Assembly: GCA_031260235.1 (NCBI GenBank)
Contig: JAIRKG010000124.1
Location: 1 to 14,158, forward strand
Source of the DNA: Dysgonamonadaceae bacterium
Lineage (GTDB): Bacteria; Bacteroidota; Bacteroidia; Bacteroidales; Azobacteroidaceae
Direction of reading: 5' to 3'
Length of the DNA: 14,158 bases
Shown here: piece by piece, positions 7,277 through 14,113 of the stretch
Layout: each line of letters opens with the position of its first letter
Position numbering within the stretch: the stretch's first letter is position 1
Notes under the pieces: generated by a model
Databases searched by the model: none
Told to the model about the DNA's origin: nothing
What the model saw: only the letters and a program-made list of their open reading frames with translations
Position numbers and translations under genes: made by a program

Positions 7277-9340
7277 ATGAACTCAAACAACAATGCATCT
7301 TCACTAAATGAAAAGCAATGGGAAGCGGTTACCAGTCGAGATAAACGGCTATTGGTGCTTGCCGGTGCGGGGGCGGGGAAAACCATGACGTTACTGCAGA
7401 AAATCGTTTACCTAATTGAAAAAGAGAATATTAAGTCAAAAAATATTCTTGCGGTTACATTTACAAAAAATGCTGCCAACGAAATGCTTGACCGTCTGAT
7501 TATTTCTTCCGACGCCACAGGATTATATGCTCAAAAGTTCGCCGACAAGCAGATTACCGAAAAAGAAAAAAGAGAGTTAAGGTCATCTTATCAAAGTAAA
7601 TCTCAATGGAAAGCATTAACAATAAGAACTTTCCACAGCTTATGCTTTCAAATATTGCGCAAGTATGGCGTCAGCGAGTTTGATAATAAGTTTAAAATTT
7701 TAGGCGAAACTATATGGAGTGAAACCGACGAATTTGCCGAATGCAACGCAAGAGAAACAGTATCTAACATATTTCATAAAATATTAATTCGGAAGTGCGA
7801 AGACGAAAATTTCCTCTTTAATCTGAAACGATATATTCTTGACTATTGTGTAGATAAAATTCACATCAACACCGATAAATTCACCTCCTACGACAAGCCA
7901 TACACGACCCTCGACGGCACAAAAGTTCGCTCAAAATCAGAACGGTTTATTGCCGACTGGTTTTTCAGACATAATATCCGCTACGTTTACGAGGGCAAGC
8001 GGCAGGTGTCGGAGAAAGGTTTTACATTTCAGCCAGACTTCTACCTGCCCGAAGCAAATCTTTACATTGAACATTTGAGCAATATGAGCTCTCCAATGAA
8101 GGACAAACAGGTGGAATATAGCAAGGCTGGTTTCTCTGTTGAATATACCTACGAAGATGATACGCATGACTCTGCTCTGTTCAGCCATATTTTAGACAAC
8201 ATCGTTAAAAACAGATTGTCGGAAAAATATTCACCTAAAATGCAAACCTACGAAGAAGCTTTTAACGGTTTTCACAATCATATTAAGGATTTTATAAAAA
8301 AGGTAAAGCAGGTTAGGGATAAGATTAAAGTGGACAACGTGAATTTGTCGGAAGTTCAGGAGAAAGCGCAAACTGACCAGCACGAAAGAATTCGTAACTT
8401 TTATGCGCTTGCTATCCCTATTATTGAAGCGTTTGACAAATACTGCGTTGATAAAGCATACCTTGATTTTGACGACTTGATCATTCGCTGTATATCTTTA
8501 CTAAAAAACAATGAAAGTATAGCAGAAGAGTTACGAGAAAGATTCCGGTATGTTTTAGTAGATGAATTTCAGGATGTAAACAGCTTGCAGGTTGAATTTG
8601 TCAAGTTGCTGCTGAGGGATAACACGCAGCTCTTTTGCGTTGGAGACGACTGGCAAAGCATTTACGGTTTTCGTGGCTCTGACGTTAGCTACATTGTTGA
8701 ATTTGAGAAACATTTCTCTCCGTCAAAGGTTATAACGCTGAATACCAATTACCGTAGCGCTCAAAATATTGTAGATACAGGTAATGAAGTTATTAAGCAT
8801 AACAAATTCAAACTGGATAAGGAAATCTTTGCGGTAAAACCTTCCGTTCAAAAAGTTATACTTTACTCCGCTCCTGAAGAAGACAACGATCGGGAGGCTG
8901 TAAATTTCTGCGTTGAAAAGGTAAAAGAGCTGCAAAAGCAAGGATTTACGAGCGATGATATTCTTTTTTTGTATCGCCAACGCCACATGTTTTACCCCGA
9001 TTATGACAATGCTTTCAAAAATGCAGGCATAAAAGTACAGAAAAAAACCATTCACGCAGCCAAAGGTTTGGAGGCGAAAGTCGTTTTTATTATAGGGCTG
9101 ACGGATGGCAATGGCGGATTCCCAGATATTTGGCTCGAAGAACGTATTTTGCAAACGATCAAGCAGCAAGATCGCGCATTGCTATTAGAGGAAGAACGTA
9201 GACTTTTTTACGTGGCTGTTACTCGCGCAAAAGAAAAACTTTTTCTTATTTCACATAAGGGGAGCGAATCAAGCTTTATCGACGAAATTCCCGAAAACCT
9301 GCTCGAAAGGATTGACAAGCCTATAAGGCTAATTCAATAA
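7277..9340 (+). CDS. UvrD/Rep-type superfamily 1 DNA helicase with an inserted nuclease-like module
   Basis: A 687-residue ATP-dependent DNA helicase. Visible motifs are the Q-motif LNEKQWEAV (10-18), Walker A AGAGAGKT (29-36), motif Ia AVTFTKNAANEM (59-70), TIRTFHSLCF (115-124), Walker B VLVDEFQD (426-433), motif III GDDWQSIYGFRG (456-467), motif IV LNTNYRS (488-494), motif V TIHAAKGLE (591-599) and motif VI RRLFYVAVTRAKEKL (641-655). Between motifs Ia and II sits a module at about 216-300 with SKSERFIADWFF, YVYEG, PDFYLP (253-258) and LYIEH (262-266). This resembles the PD-(D/E)XK fold found in the same place in HelD-like helicases, although the usual E-x-K reads E-H-L. The gene looks AT-richer than its trp neighbours, splits the trp cluster, and may be horizontally acquired. 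Its stop is followed in frame by a zinc-ribbon sequence. A role in DNA repair or defence is inference. Confidence 0.9.
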   Translation: MNSNNNASSLNEKQWEAVTSRDKRLLVLAGAGAGKTMTLLQKIVYLIEKENIKSKNILAVTFTKNAANEMLDRLIISSDATGLYAQKFADKQITEKEKRELRSSYQSKSQWKALTIRTFHSLCFQILRKYGVSEFDNKFKILGETIWSETDEFAECNARETVSNIFHKILIRKCEDENFLFNLKRYILDYCVDKIHINTDKFTSYDKPYTTLDGTKVRSKSERFIADWFFRHNIRYVYEGKRQVSEKGFTFQPDFYLPEANLYIEHLSNMSSPMKDKQVEYSKAGFSVEYTYEDDTHDSALFSHILDNIVKNRLSEKYSPKMQTYEEAFNGFHNHIKDFIKKVKQVRDKIKVDNVNLSEVQEKAQTDQHERIRNFYALAIPIIEAFDKYCVDKAYLDFDDLIIRCISLLKNNESIAEELRERFRYVLVDEFQDVNSLQVEFVKLLLRDNTQLFCVGDDWQSIYGFRGSDVSYIVEFEKHFSPSKVITLNTNYRSAQNIVDTGNEVIKHNKFKLDKEIFAVKPSVQKVILYSAPEEDNDREAVNFCVEKVKELQKQGFTSDDILFLYRQRHMFYPDYDNAFKNAGIKVQKKTIHAAKGLEAKVVFIIGLTDGNGGFPDIWLEERILQTIKQQDRALLLEEERRLFYVAVTRAKEKLFLISHKGSESSFIDEIPENLLERIDKPIRLIQ

Positions 9341-9343
9341 AAA

Positions 9344-9424
9344 GTGTTTTTGTGCAGTAACTGCCAAAAACAAGTTAACGAGGGGGATAAATTTTGTCGG
9401 AACTGCGGAGAGGAAATTAAATAA
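9344..9424 (+). CDS. 26-codon zinc-ribbon reading frame, in frame after the helicase stop
   Basis: From a GTG at 9344 the frame encodes 26 residues ending at TAA 9422-9424, with CSNC and CRNC knuckles. The four cysteines are at codons 4, 7, 18 and 21 (CxxC, ten residues, CxxC), and the run GDKFCRNCGEEI is the classic short zinc-ribbon pattern. The frame is the same as that of the helicase: its TAA (9338-9340) is followed by one AAA codon and then this GTG. It may therefore be a separately translated mini-protein started by re-initiation, the C-terminal zinc-binding domain of the helicase cut off by a nonsense change, or an extension made by occasional stop readthrough. The cysteine spacing makes a chance origin unlikely, but expression as a separate protein is unproven. 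Confidence 0.5.
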   Translation: MFLCSNCQKQVNEGDKFCRNCGEEIK

Positions 9425-9548
9425 CAAAAGTTATCATTTGTCAAAGCATAAATAGTGCAGGTAGGATAAAACCAAGCGCCCATGCCTATTGCACGTCCGA
9501 AAGATAGCGAGTTCATTAAAAACAAATCATTTTATCAAAATAAGAATG

Positions 9549-9556
9549 TACTTTTG
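9549..9556 (+). promoter_or_regulatory. Possible Bacteroidetes -7 promoter element for trpDC
   Basis: TACTTTTG fits TAnnTTTG. It lies 87 bp before the trpD ATG. The expected -33 region (near 9526-9530) is AT-rich without a clear TTTG. Its position makes sense if trpDC needs its own promoter because the helicase separates it from trpEG. Confidence 0.4.
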
Positions 9557-9584
9557 TAATCAAAAAACATGGTTTACATTGACG

Positions 9585-9620
9585 TTAATATAAATAAACT
9601 CCGGTTTAGCTTAATATTAA
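9585..9620 (+). repeat. Nested inverted repeat in the trpD leader
   Basis: The outer arms TTAATAT (9585-9591) and ATATTAA (9614-9620) are exact reverse complements. Inside them TAAAC (9595-9599) pairs with GTTTA (9604-9608) around a TCCG loop. An earlier GGTTTAC at 9571-9577 could also pair with TAAAC, so two folds compete. The stems are AT-rich. It may be an operator or a leader structure for trpD, or merely AT-rich chance. Confidence 0.3.
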
Positions 9621-9643
9621 TAAGCCTCTAAAAACACAAAATA

Positions 9644-10642
9644 ATGAAAGCAATACTCAACAGACTATTCGAACATCAGTATTTAACGCACGGCGAAGCC
9701 AAAGAAATTCTGACCAACATGGCAGAAGGCAAATATAACGACAGCCTAATCGCCGCCTTCATCTCGATTTATCTTATGCGCAGCGTCAGTGTGGACGAAA
9801 TACTCGGTTTCCGCGAAGCGCTTTTGGAAATGCGGGTAAATGTGGACGAACTGACGGACTGCAATCCCATTGACATCGTAGGCACGGGCGGCGACGGAAA
9901 AAATACGTTTAACATTTCCACCGCAGCCTGTTTCGTAACGGCGGGAGCCGGTTACAAAGTCGTAAAACATGGAAATTTCGGCGCAACATCGGTCAGCGGC
10001 GCATCCAATGTGATGGAAGAACATGGTGTGAAATTCACCAAAGATTTGGATATTCACCGGAAATCTTTGGACGTCGCCAATATTGCCTACTTACACGCGC
10101 CGCTTTTCAATTTGGCGCTGAAAACGGTGGCGCCTGTCCGTAAAGCCTTGGGCGTTCGGACGTTTTTCAATATTTTAGGACCGATTGTCAATCCGTTGAT
10201 GCCGAAGCGACAGGTGTTGGGCGTTTACGATTTGAAGATGGCGCGTTTATACAACTACATTTATCAGGAAAGCGGCTGTGATTTTTCGATTGTCCACAGT
10301 CTCGACGGTTATGATGAAATTTCTTTGACCAGCACGTTTAAAATCATCAATAAATCGGGAGAAAATATTTATACGCCCGAAAGTTTGGGTTTCAAAAAAA
10401 CCGTTCCCGAAGACCTGTTTGCAGGCAACACGCCTACGGAAGCCGCTCAAATTTTCGACGATGTATTGAACAATCGGGCTTCGGAAGCCCGTAAAAATGT
10501 GGTCGTCTCCAATGCGGCAGTTGCTATTCAAACGATTGAACCGCAACTGGATATATTGGAGTGCATTCATAAAGCCAACGAGTCTCTGGAGTCGGGTAAA
10601 GCGAAATCCGCATTAAATAAATTTTTAGAAATCAACAGATAA
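9644..10642 (+). CDS. trpD: Anthranilate phosphoribosyltransferase (TrpD)
   Basis: TrpD joins anthranilate to phosphoribosyl pyrophosphate, giving phosphoribosyl-anthranilate, the second step of tryptophan synthesis. The 332-residue protein shows the phosphoribosyl-pyrophosphate loop GTGGDGKNTFNIST at residues 80-93 and the anthranilate/metal-site signature KHGN (108-111) followed by ATSVSGASNVMEEHG. Later KALGVRTFFNILGPIVNP is also typical of the family, as are the N-terminal helices with LTHGEAKEI. It is a stand-alone TrpD, not fused to TrpG. It is separated from trpG by the helicase and about 2.4 kb in all, so probably has its own promoter, and is followed by trpC after 3 bp. Confidence 0.96.
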   Translation: MKAILNRLFEHQYLTHGEAKEILTNMAEGKYNDSLIAAFISIYLMRSVSVDEILGFREALLEMRVNVDELTDCNPIDIVGTGGDGKNTFNISTAACFVTAGAGYKVVKHGNFGATSVSGASNVMEEHGVKFTKDLDIHRKSLDVANIAYLHAPLFNLALKTVAPVRKALGVRTFFNILGPIVNPLMPKRQVLGVYDLKMARLYNYIYQESGCDFSIVHSLDGYDEISLTSTFKIINKSGENIYTPESLGFKKTVPEDLFAGNTPTEAAQIFDDVLNNRASEARKNVVVSNAAVAIQTIEPQLDILECIHKANESLESGKAKSALNKFLEINR

Positions 10643-10645
10643 GCA

Positions 10646-11434
10646 ATGGGAAATATCCTGCAAACAATTTGCGACAACAAACGACGGGAAGTCGCCCGCC
10701 AAAAAGAAGCGGTAAACATCTCTTTTTTGGAATACATGCTTGGTTTCCAAATGCGAGAAAAGGTTTCTTTCAGGCAAGTGCTGTCCGTTTCCGATTCTGG
10801 CATCATTGCGGAGTTTAAGCGGCGCTCCCCGTCCAGAGGATGGATTTATCCTGACGCCAACGCGGCGGGCGTCGTGCAGGCTTACGAGGCGGCGGGCGCA
10901 ACGGCGATTTCCTGCCTTGCGGACGAAAAGTTTTTTGGTGGCGGATTTGGAGATTTTAAACAGGCGCGTGTCGCCGTCAGTCGTATCCCGCTGTTACGCA
11001 AAGATTTTATCGTTGATGAATATCAGGTTTACCAGTCCAAAGTGATGGGCGCGGACGTTATTCTGCTCATCGCCGCCTGTTTGACGCAAGAAGAGGCAGC
11101 TCGTTTCACTGAAACCGCTCATGCCTTGGATATGGAAGTGTTGCTGGAAATACACGGCGAAGAAGAATTGTCATACATTCAACCTGCAATCGACGTTGTC
11201 GGAATCAACAATCGCAACCTGAAAACTTTTGCGACCGACCTCCGGCATACGATTGAACTGGCAAATAAAATTCCAGACACGTTTGTAAAAATTTCCGAAA
11301 GCGGGCTTTCCGACCCGCAAACGGTGATTGATCTGCGCAAAAAAGGCTTTAAAGGCTTCCTGATGGGGGAAATTTTTATGAAGACCGACAGCCCAGGGGA
11401 GGCTTTGGCGGAGTTTATAAGTGGTTTACGGTGA
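10646..11434 (+). CDS. trpC: Indole-3-glycerol phosphate synthase (TrpC)
   Basis: TrpC closes the indole ring by decarboxylating 1-(o-carboxyphenylamino)-1-deoxyribulose 5-phosphate to indole-3-glycerol phosphate. The 262-residue beta/alpha-barrel carries the known active-site residues: Glu56 and Lys58 in AEFKRRSPS, the general acid Lys119 in LLRKDFI, Glu168 in VLLEIH, Asn189 in VGINNRNL, and Glu218-Ser219 in ISESG. The length matches a single-function enzyme; it is not fused to the isomerase TrpF as in enteric bacteria. It starts 3 bp after trpD. After trpC one would expect trpF and then trpB/trpA, but a glycosyltransferase follows instead, so the isomerase and tryptophan synthase must be encoded elsewhere if the pathway is complete. 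Confidence 0.96.
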   Translation: MGNILQTICDNKRREVARQKEAVNISFLEYMLGFQMREKVSFRQVLSVSDSGIIAEFKRRSPSRGWIYPDANAAGVVQAYEAAGATAISCLADEKFFGGGFGDFKQARVAVSRIPLLRKDFIVDEYQVYQSKVMGADVILLIAACLTQEEAARFTETAHALDMEVLLEIHGEEELSYIQPAIDVVGINNRNLKTFATDLRHTIELANKIPDTFVKISESGLSDPQTVIDLRKKGFKGFLMGEIFMKTDSPGEALAEFISGLR

Positions 11435-11486
11435 GATTACCTGTCAACCCGTACAAATCCCATGCAAAAACATTAAGCAACGAACA

Positions 11487-12611
11487 ATGAAGATAGCGCT
11501 ACTATCTACTTTTTATCCTTTCCGCGGCGGCATTGCGCAGTTCAGTATGTCGCTTTATTGGGCGTTGGCAAAAGAACATGAAGTAAAAGTTTTCTCCTTT
11601 TCGCGTTTATATCCTGAATTTTTATTCCCGGGTAAAACGCAATTTGTGGAAAGAAGCGAGGAAGGGGACGAAAAAGAAACCGTTCCTTCCGAAAGAATTT
11701 TAGACAGTATCAATCCTTTTTCTTATGAAAAAACGGCGAAATCTATAGACAATTATCAACCCAATGTATTGGTCGTAGCTTATTGGATGTCGTTTTTCGC
11801 TCCTGCTTACGGACACATTGCCCGCAAATTACAGAATAAAACCTGCATCATTGCGCTTGTTCATAATGTTGTTCCTCACGAACCGAAGTTTTACGATAAA
11901 CCATTGTCGAAACTGTTTTTCAATCAGGTAAACGGATTTATGATTTTAAGCGAATCCGTAAAAAATGATTTACTGTCGCTTTATCCCCATGCAAAATATT
12001 GTTTGCAACCACATCCTTTGTACAATCATTTCGGCGAAAAACAAGACCGCAAAGCGGCTTGCGAAATTCTACACTTGAATCCCGACAGGAAAATCCTGCT
12101 GTTTTTCGGCTTAATCCGCGAATACAAGGGCTTGGATTTACTGATTCAATCCATGTCTTTTCTGGACGATTCCTACCAGTTGCTGATTGCCGGCGAATCC
12201 TACGGCAATTTCGAGAAATACCGGCAATTGATAGAGGCTTCCCCTGCAAAGAACCGCATACAAGTTAGAAATCAATACATCGCCGACGAAGAAGTTTCCG
12301 TCCTCTTTTCGGCGGCAGACGCCCTGGTTTTGCCGTATAAATCGGCGACGCAAAGCGGCGTTATACCGGTAGCCTATCATTTTGAAGTTCCAATAGTTGC
12401 AACCGATGTCGGCAGCCTGAAAAATACGGTTGAAACGGATGGAACGGGAATTGTTGTCTATCCGGACGCAGAAAATATTGCAGAAGGGATTCGACAATTG
12501 TTTTCCAATCATACGAAAAAATTCATTGAGCATATCCGAATTGAGAAGAAAAAACTTTCCTGGGAGGTTTTTGCGCAGGCTTTGGTGGATTTCAGCGGTA
12601 AGCTCAAATAA
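11487..12611 (+). CDS. GT4-type glycosyltransferase
   Basis: A 374-residue cytoplasmic or membrane-associated glycosyltransferase of the GT-B fold. The N-terminal Rossmann half starts MKIALLSTFYPFRGGIAQFS, with the glycine-rich donor/acceptor loop GGIAQ. The C-terminal half has ILLFFGLIREYKGLDLLIQS, LLIAGESYG, and ADALVLPYKSATQSGVIPVA followed by VPIVATDVGSL, the nucleotide-sugar binding segment. The usual first Glu of the E-x7-E signature seems replaced, since the segment reads SATQSGV. An upstream in-frame ATG at 11421 would overlap trpC and add 22 residues unlike the fold, so I choose 11487, which leaves a 52-bp gap after trpC. It may be co-transcribed with trpDC. Donor sugar and acceptor are unknown; lipopolysaccharide or another glycoconjugate is plausible. 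Proteins of this kind look familiar from Bacteroidetes. Confidence 0.85.
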   Translation: MKIALLSTFYPFRGGIAQFSMSLYWALAKEHEVKVFSFSRLYPEFLFPGKTQFVERSEEGDEKETVPSERILDSINPFSYEKTAKSIDNYQPNVLVVAYWMSFFAPAYGHIARKLQNKTCIIALVHNVVPHEPKFYDKPLSKLFFNQVNGFMILSESVKNDLLSLYPHAKYCLQPHPLYNHFGEKQDRKAACEILHLNPDRKILLFFGLIREYKGLDLLIQSMSFLDDSYQLLIAGESYGNFEKYRQLIEASPAKNRIQVRNQYIADEEVSVLFSAADALVLPYKSATQSGVIPVAYHFEVPIVATDVGSLKNTVETDGTGIVVYPDAENIAEGIRQLFSNHTKKFIEHIRIEKKKLSWEVFAQALVDFSGKLK

Positions 12612-12638
12612 AATTTACTTTATGTAATTAAAAATCCT

Positions 12639-12646
12639 TATTTTTG
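12639..12646 (+). promoter_or_regulatory. Bacteroidetes -7 promoter element for efp
   Basis: TATTTTTG matches TAnnTTTG and lies 37 bp before the efp ATG, in the 72-bp gap after the glycosyltransferase gene. The -33 side has only T-rich partial matches (around 12614-12620). Spacing to the start codon is reasonable for a strong housekeeping gene. Confidence 0.5.
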
Positions 12647-12683
12647 CGCCATAATTAATAATCAATCAAATAATATTTATCCT

Positions 12684-13247
12684 ATGATTAACGCACAAGA
12701 TATTAAAAACGGAACTTGTATTCGAATGGACGGAAGATTGTATTTCGTCATTGAGTTTTTGCATGTAAAGCCGGGAAAAGGCAATACGTTCATGCGCACA
12801 ACCCTCAAAGATGTTGTCGACGGCCGCGTCATTGAACGTCGCTTCAACATCGGTGAAAAATTGGAAGACGTCAGGGTAGAGCGACGCCCGTATCAGTATT
12901 TATATAAGGAAGGCGACGACTATATTTTTATGAATCAGGAATCGTTTGAGCAGCAACCTATCGCCCGCGACCTGATAAACGGGGTTGATTTTCTTCTCGA
13001 AGGGGCGGTCGTGGAAGTCGTATCCGACGCTTCAACAGATACCGTGCTTTACGCCGATATGCCCGTCAAGGTTCAGATGAAAATCACTTATACCGAACCG
13101 GGACTGAAAGGCGATACCGCAACCAACGCACAGAAACCGGCAACAGTCGAATCGGGCGCTACGGTGCGCGTTCCGCTGTTTATCAACGAAGGCGAAATAA
13201 TCGAAATTGATACGCGAAACGGTTCTTATGTAGGAAGAGCAAAATAA
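12684..13247 (+). CDS. efp: Translation elongation factor P (EF-P)
   Basis: EF-P binds between the P and E sites of stalled ribosomes and promotes peptide bond formation at proline runs. The 187-residue length fits the three-domain protein: a KOW-like domain I (MINAQDIKNGTCIRMDGRLY, then HVKPGKGNTFMRT), an OB domain II (ERRPYQYLYKEGDDYIFMN) and an OB domain III ending in the family signature RVPLFINEGEIIEIDTRNGS-YVGRAK. The tip of domain I has Lys32 in PGKGN, the site that is beta-lysylated in enteric bacteria; no modifying enzyme (EpmA, EpmB, or EarP) is in the window, and the state of Lys32 here is unknown. It has its own likely promoter and is followed by radC after 70 bp. Confidence 0.97.
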   Translation: MINAQDIKNGTCIRMDGRLYFVIEFLHVKPGKGNTFMRTTLKDVVDGRVIERRFNIGEKLEDVRVERRPYQYLYKEGDDYIFMNQESFEQQPIARDLINGVDFLLEGAVVEVVSDASTDTVLYADMPVKVQMKITYTEPGLKGDTATNAQKPATVESGATVRVPLFINEGEIIEIDTRNGSYVGRAK

Positions 13248-13317
13248 TAAACATCCCAACCCTCTCCGAAGAGAAGGCGTTGCAGCAACATAATTTATAC
13301 TTACAACCAAAACAACT

Positions 13318-14013
13318 ATGAGCATAACCGGACTATGCGTGAAGGATTGGTCTCCCGACGACCAACCTCGAGAAAAACTTTTGGCAAAAGGCGTAAATGT
13401 ATTGAGCAACGCCGAGTTATTAGCCATCATCATCGGGTCGGGAAATACGGAAGAAACATCTGTAGAATTGTCGCAACGCATTCTTCTAACGGCAGAAAAC
13501 AGCATCAGTCGCCTGGGTAAATTTTCAATCGACTATTTAGTATCCAATTTCAAAGGAATCGGCAACGCCAAAGCAATCGGCATTGTTGCCGCTCTCGAAT
13601 TAGGGAAAAGGAGAAAGGCGGAAGACGTGGAAAGCCGGAAACAAATCCTCTGTAGCCGGGATATTTACAACTATTTCTATCCCATACTGTGCGACTTACC
13701 GTATGAAGAACTTTGGATATTGCTCCTGAACCCGGGCAAACGCATTATTGACAGAGTCAAAATCAGTCAGGGCGGCGTCGAACAAACATCTGCCGACGGG
13801 AAGTTGATTTTTAAAGAAGCGCTTATCCGGCTGGCTTCCGGCGTAATCCTCTGTCATAATCATCCTTCCGGAATTTCCACACCCAGCAGAACGGACGATA
13901 AACTAACCGCCCACATAAAGCAAGGCTTGCTGACGCTTGAAATTCCATTGTTCGATCACCTGATTTTTTGCGAAGGAGGCTATTATAGCTATGCTGATAT
14001 GAATAAAATATAA
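13318..14013 (+). CDS. radC: RadC family JAB/MPN-domain protein
   Basis: A 231-residue RadC-type protein with a helix-hairpin-helix-like N-terminal domain (REKLLAKGVNVLSNAELLAI, then FKGIGNAKAIGIVAALELG at about 79-97) and a C-terminal JAB1/MPN metalloprotease-like domain. The metal-site motif is intact: HNHPSG at residues 180-185, followed by PSRTDD with Asp193, the pattern of a zinc-binding JAMM site. The original link to DNA repair in Escherichia coli was later questioned, and the biochemical role of chromosomal RadC is unsettled; related RadC genes also occur on mobile elements. Length is normal (about 225-230), so this is the complete chromosomal form. The start MSITGLCVKDWSPDDQPREK agrees with the family N-terminus. 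A strong terminator lies 25 bp downstream, so radC probably ends its transcript. Confidence 0.94.
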   Translation: MSITGLCVKDWSPDDQPREKLLAKGVNVLSNAELLAIIIGSGNTEETSVELSQRILLTAENSISRLGKFSIDYLVSNFKGIGNAKAIGIVAALELGKRRKAEDVESRKQILCSRDIYNYFYPILCDLPYEELWILLLNPGKRIIDRVKISQGGVEQTSADGKLIFKEALIRLASGVILCHNHPSGISTPSRTDDKLTAHIKQGLLTLEIPLFDHLIFCEGGYYSYADMNKI

Positions 14014-14038
14014 TGCGAAGGCGAAGCAATCCACAAAA

Positions 14039-14070
14039 AAAGCGGCAGGCGATTTTTCGCCTGCCGCTTT
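14039..14070 (+). terminator. Strong hairpin terminator after radC, possibly bidirectional
   Basis: A 14-bp perfect stem (14039-14052 with 14057-14070) around a TTTT loop, with a GC-rich core GCGGCAGGCG. It is preceded by an A-run (14034-14040) and its right arm ends in TTT, so it may act in both directions. It sits 25 bp after the radC stop and is by far the most stable inverted repeat I noticed in the window. Confidence 0.85.
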
Positions 14071-14113
14071 CTCAACAATTTAAAATTTAATTTAATATGA
14101 AAAAATAAAAATT

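Larger units (their letters stand above)
9425..9643 (+). other. AT-rich intergenic region before trpD, no convincing gene
   Basis: About 220 bp between the zinc-ribbon frame and trpD. It contains a -7-type promoter motif at 9549-9556 and a nested inverted repeat at 9585-9620. A 25-codon frame from ATG 9482 exists but resembles nothing I know. No tRNA-like fold, insertion-sequence end or clear terminator is apparent. It probably serves as a separate promoter and leader for trpDC after the helicase interrupted the cluster. Confidence 0.5.

Noticed and set aside
9334..9525. 63-codon minus-strand frame across the zinc ribbon and following gap
   Set aside because: It runs opposite to all genes, overlaps the zinc-ribbon frame and resembles no family. 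It looks like a chance open frame.
9482..9559. 25-codon plus-strand frame (MPIARPKDSEFIKNK...) before trpD
   Set aside because: Short, no recognisable domain, and it overlaps the likely trpD promoter motif. It could be a relic, but there is nothing to support that.
11421..11486. Earlier ATG for the glycosyltransferase, overlapping trpC
   Set aside because: The extra 22 residues are not part of the GT-B fold, which begins cleanly at MKIALLSTFYP; the ATG at 11487 is the better start.
13258..13285. Small CTCT/AGAG inverted repeat between efp and radC
   Set aside because: Only a 4-bp core stem with no T-run. Too weak to call a terminator or mobile repeat without finding other copies.
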